From Hymenobacter psychrophilus (lineage in GTDB: Bacteria > Bacteroidota > Bacteroidia > Cytophagales > Hymenobacteraceae), in assembly GCF_900107135.1 (NCBI RefSeq), contig NZ_FNOV01000003.1, positions 124,001 to 188,000 of the forward strand: a stretch of 64,000 bases of DNA, in the 5' to 3' direction. This document shows positions 63,058 to 64,000 of this stretch, piece after piece. The notes under the pieces are model-generated. The model saw only the letters and a list, made by a program, of their open reading frames with translations. It made no database searches and was not told the DNA's origin. The translations under genes and the position numbers were made by a program. Every line of letters begins with the position of its first letter. The first letter of the stretch is position 1.

Positions 63058-64000
63058 TTACGAACCTAACGGCGGCAGCGGCTGCCATTGCTGCACGCGG
63101 GCCAACACCAGCGCCGGTTCTAGGGCTTTAATACAGGTACAGGTAGCGGGCTGGGCGCGGCAGTCCTGGCAGTCGGGCCGGTCGAAGACAAGGTATTCGG
63201 CATGAGGACCGAGCGGAGCCCAACGGCCGGGGTGCATGGGCCGAATGGGCGGGTAGATACCCAATACATGCCGGCCCAGCGCCGCAGCCAGATGGAGCGG
63301 GCCGGTACTGCCGGCTACCAAGCCGTCGGCGGCAGCCAGGAAGGCAAGGAACTCGGGTAGCGCCAACTGGCCGGTAAGGTCGGCGGCAAGGTACGCCTGG
63401 TGTTCGGTCAGCCACTCGCGCAGCTCCTCTCCTTCGATAGCCGTGCCCGAAATAAACACGCGGTGGCCGGCCTGTTGCAGCAGCCGGGCCAGCTGGCCGA
63501 AGTGTGGCAGGCCCCACTCGCGGGCGCTACCCCGGCTGCGGGGGTGCAGCACCACATTGAGCTGACCTGGCTGACGGCGGGCCAGCAACTCCTGCAACTC
63601 GGGGCGCAAGGGCACGGCGGGCATCAGCTTTACCAAAGTGGCTACTTCGGGCAATGGCAGCGGGTTAGCGTCGCCCAGTGGGGCCAGCAAGGCCAGGTTG
63701 AGTTGGCTTTCGTGCAGGGGCGAGTGGCGGCGGCTGAGCCGGACCAGGCGGTTGCAGGTGAGCCAGTGAAACCAGCGGTTGCGGGTACCGATGCGCACCT
63801 TAATACCCGCCAGCAGCGCCAGTCGGGCCAGGTCTTTGTTCGGAAAAACGTGCAGGATGGTATCGGCTCCGGCAGCGCGCAAGACGGCCACCTGCTGGTT
63901 GGGCGGCAACTGCTGCAACTCGTCGAGGCTCACGAAATCATCTATCCAGGGGCAAGCCTCCGCTACGGCGCGCGTGTAGTTGTGGCCCAGCAACAGCACC
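63058..64000 (-). CDS. Glycosyltransferase family 9 protein (partial, 5' end outside window)
   Basis: 314 codons are visible and the frame is open to the window edge, so the true N-terminus is missing. The C-terminal domain shows LHPRSRGSAREWGLPHFGQL and GSTGPLHLAAALG, the donor-binding motifs of heptosyltransferase-like GT9 enzymes, and ends with a Cys cluster (CQDCRAQPATCTC). These enzymes add sugars to lipopolysaccharide core or similar glycans on the cytoplasmic face. Upstream of the O-antigen-ligase-like gene on the same strand. Confidence 0.9.
   Translation of the reverse strand, partial: VLLLGHNYTRAVAEACPWIDDFVSLDELQQLPPNQQVAVLRAAGADTILHVFPNKDLARLALLAGIKVRIGTRNRWFHWLTCNRLVRLSRRHSPLHESQLNLALLAPLGDANPLPLPEVATLVKLMPAVPLRPELQELLARRQPGQLNVVLHPRSRGSAREWGLPHFGQLARLLQQAGHRVFISGTAIEGEELREWLTEHQAYLAADLTGQLALPEFLAFLAAADGLVAGSTGPLHLAAALGRHVLGIYPPIRPMHPGRWAPLGPHAEYLVFDRPDCQDCRAQPATCTCIKALEPALVLARVQQWQPLPPLGS

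Overview
The window looks like a chromosomal segment of a GC-rich member of the Bacteroidota, most like Hymenobacter and relatives (Cytophagales). Supporting signs are: promoter-like TAnnTTTG boxes of the Bacteroidota primary sigma factor; A-rich rather than Shine-Dalgarno-like sequence before many start codons; two secreted proteins with C-terminal type IX secretion (T9SS) sorting domains; a DUF3467 gene beyond rpoC; and the order rpsL-rpsG-fusA-rpsJ-rplC followed by the S10/spc/alpha block. The species name is inference; no search was possible.

Layout. (1) 1-8737, accessory region on the minus strand: the 5' part of an L,D-transpeptidase-like lipoprotein gene, then a five-gene block read DUF4331/T9SS protein > TPR protein > HupE/UreJ-type membrane protein > small Cys/His protein > TonB-dependent receptor. 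(2) 8738-19766: hscA-like Hsp70 and anmK on plus; then on minus a small secreted protein, a DivIC/FtsB-like septum protein, a CARDB/T9SS protein, enolase, and an outer-membrane beta-barrel protein followed by a LytS-type kinase and a LytTR regulator. (3) 19967-53988: a large minus-strand block of translation and transcription genes. In transcription order it runs tRNA-Tyr, tRNA-Gly, tRNA-Thr, tuf, tRNA-Trp, secE, nusG, rplK, rplA, rplJ, rplL, rpoB, rpoC, a small membrane protein, DUF3467, then rpsL, rpsG, fusA, rpsJ, rplC to rpsN, rpsH to rpoA, and rplQ. (4) 54579-64000: an M1 aminopeptidase (minus); a biotinyl-domain protein, pyrH and frr (plus); then sigma factor, zinc-finger anti-sigma, gmk and nadD (minus), an O-antigen-ligase-like protein, and a GT9 glycosyltransferase cut by the window end.

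How it fits together. Most of the window is housekeeping: ribosome assembly, RNA polymerase, elongation factors, Sec export, nucleotide and NAD synthesis. Hairpins followed by TAnnTTTG boxes suggest the ribosomal super-cluster is split into separate transcription units (rpsL-rpsJ, rplC-rpsN, rpsH-rpoA, rplQ). The best candidate for an undescribed system is the 949-8254 block, whose products would span the cell surface, outer membrane, periplasm and inner membrane. I infer a surface capture and import system, possibly for a metal. Other oddities are RGG-rich tails on S3 and S5 and several long intergenic palindromes. I saw no CRISPR array, insertion sequence, prophage or rRNA gene.
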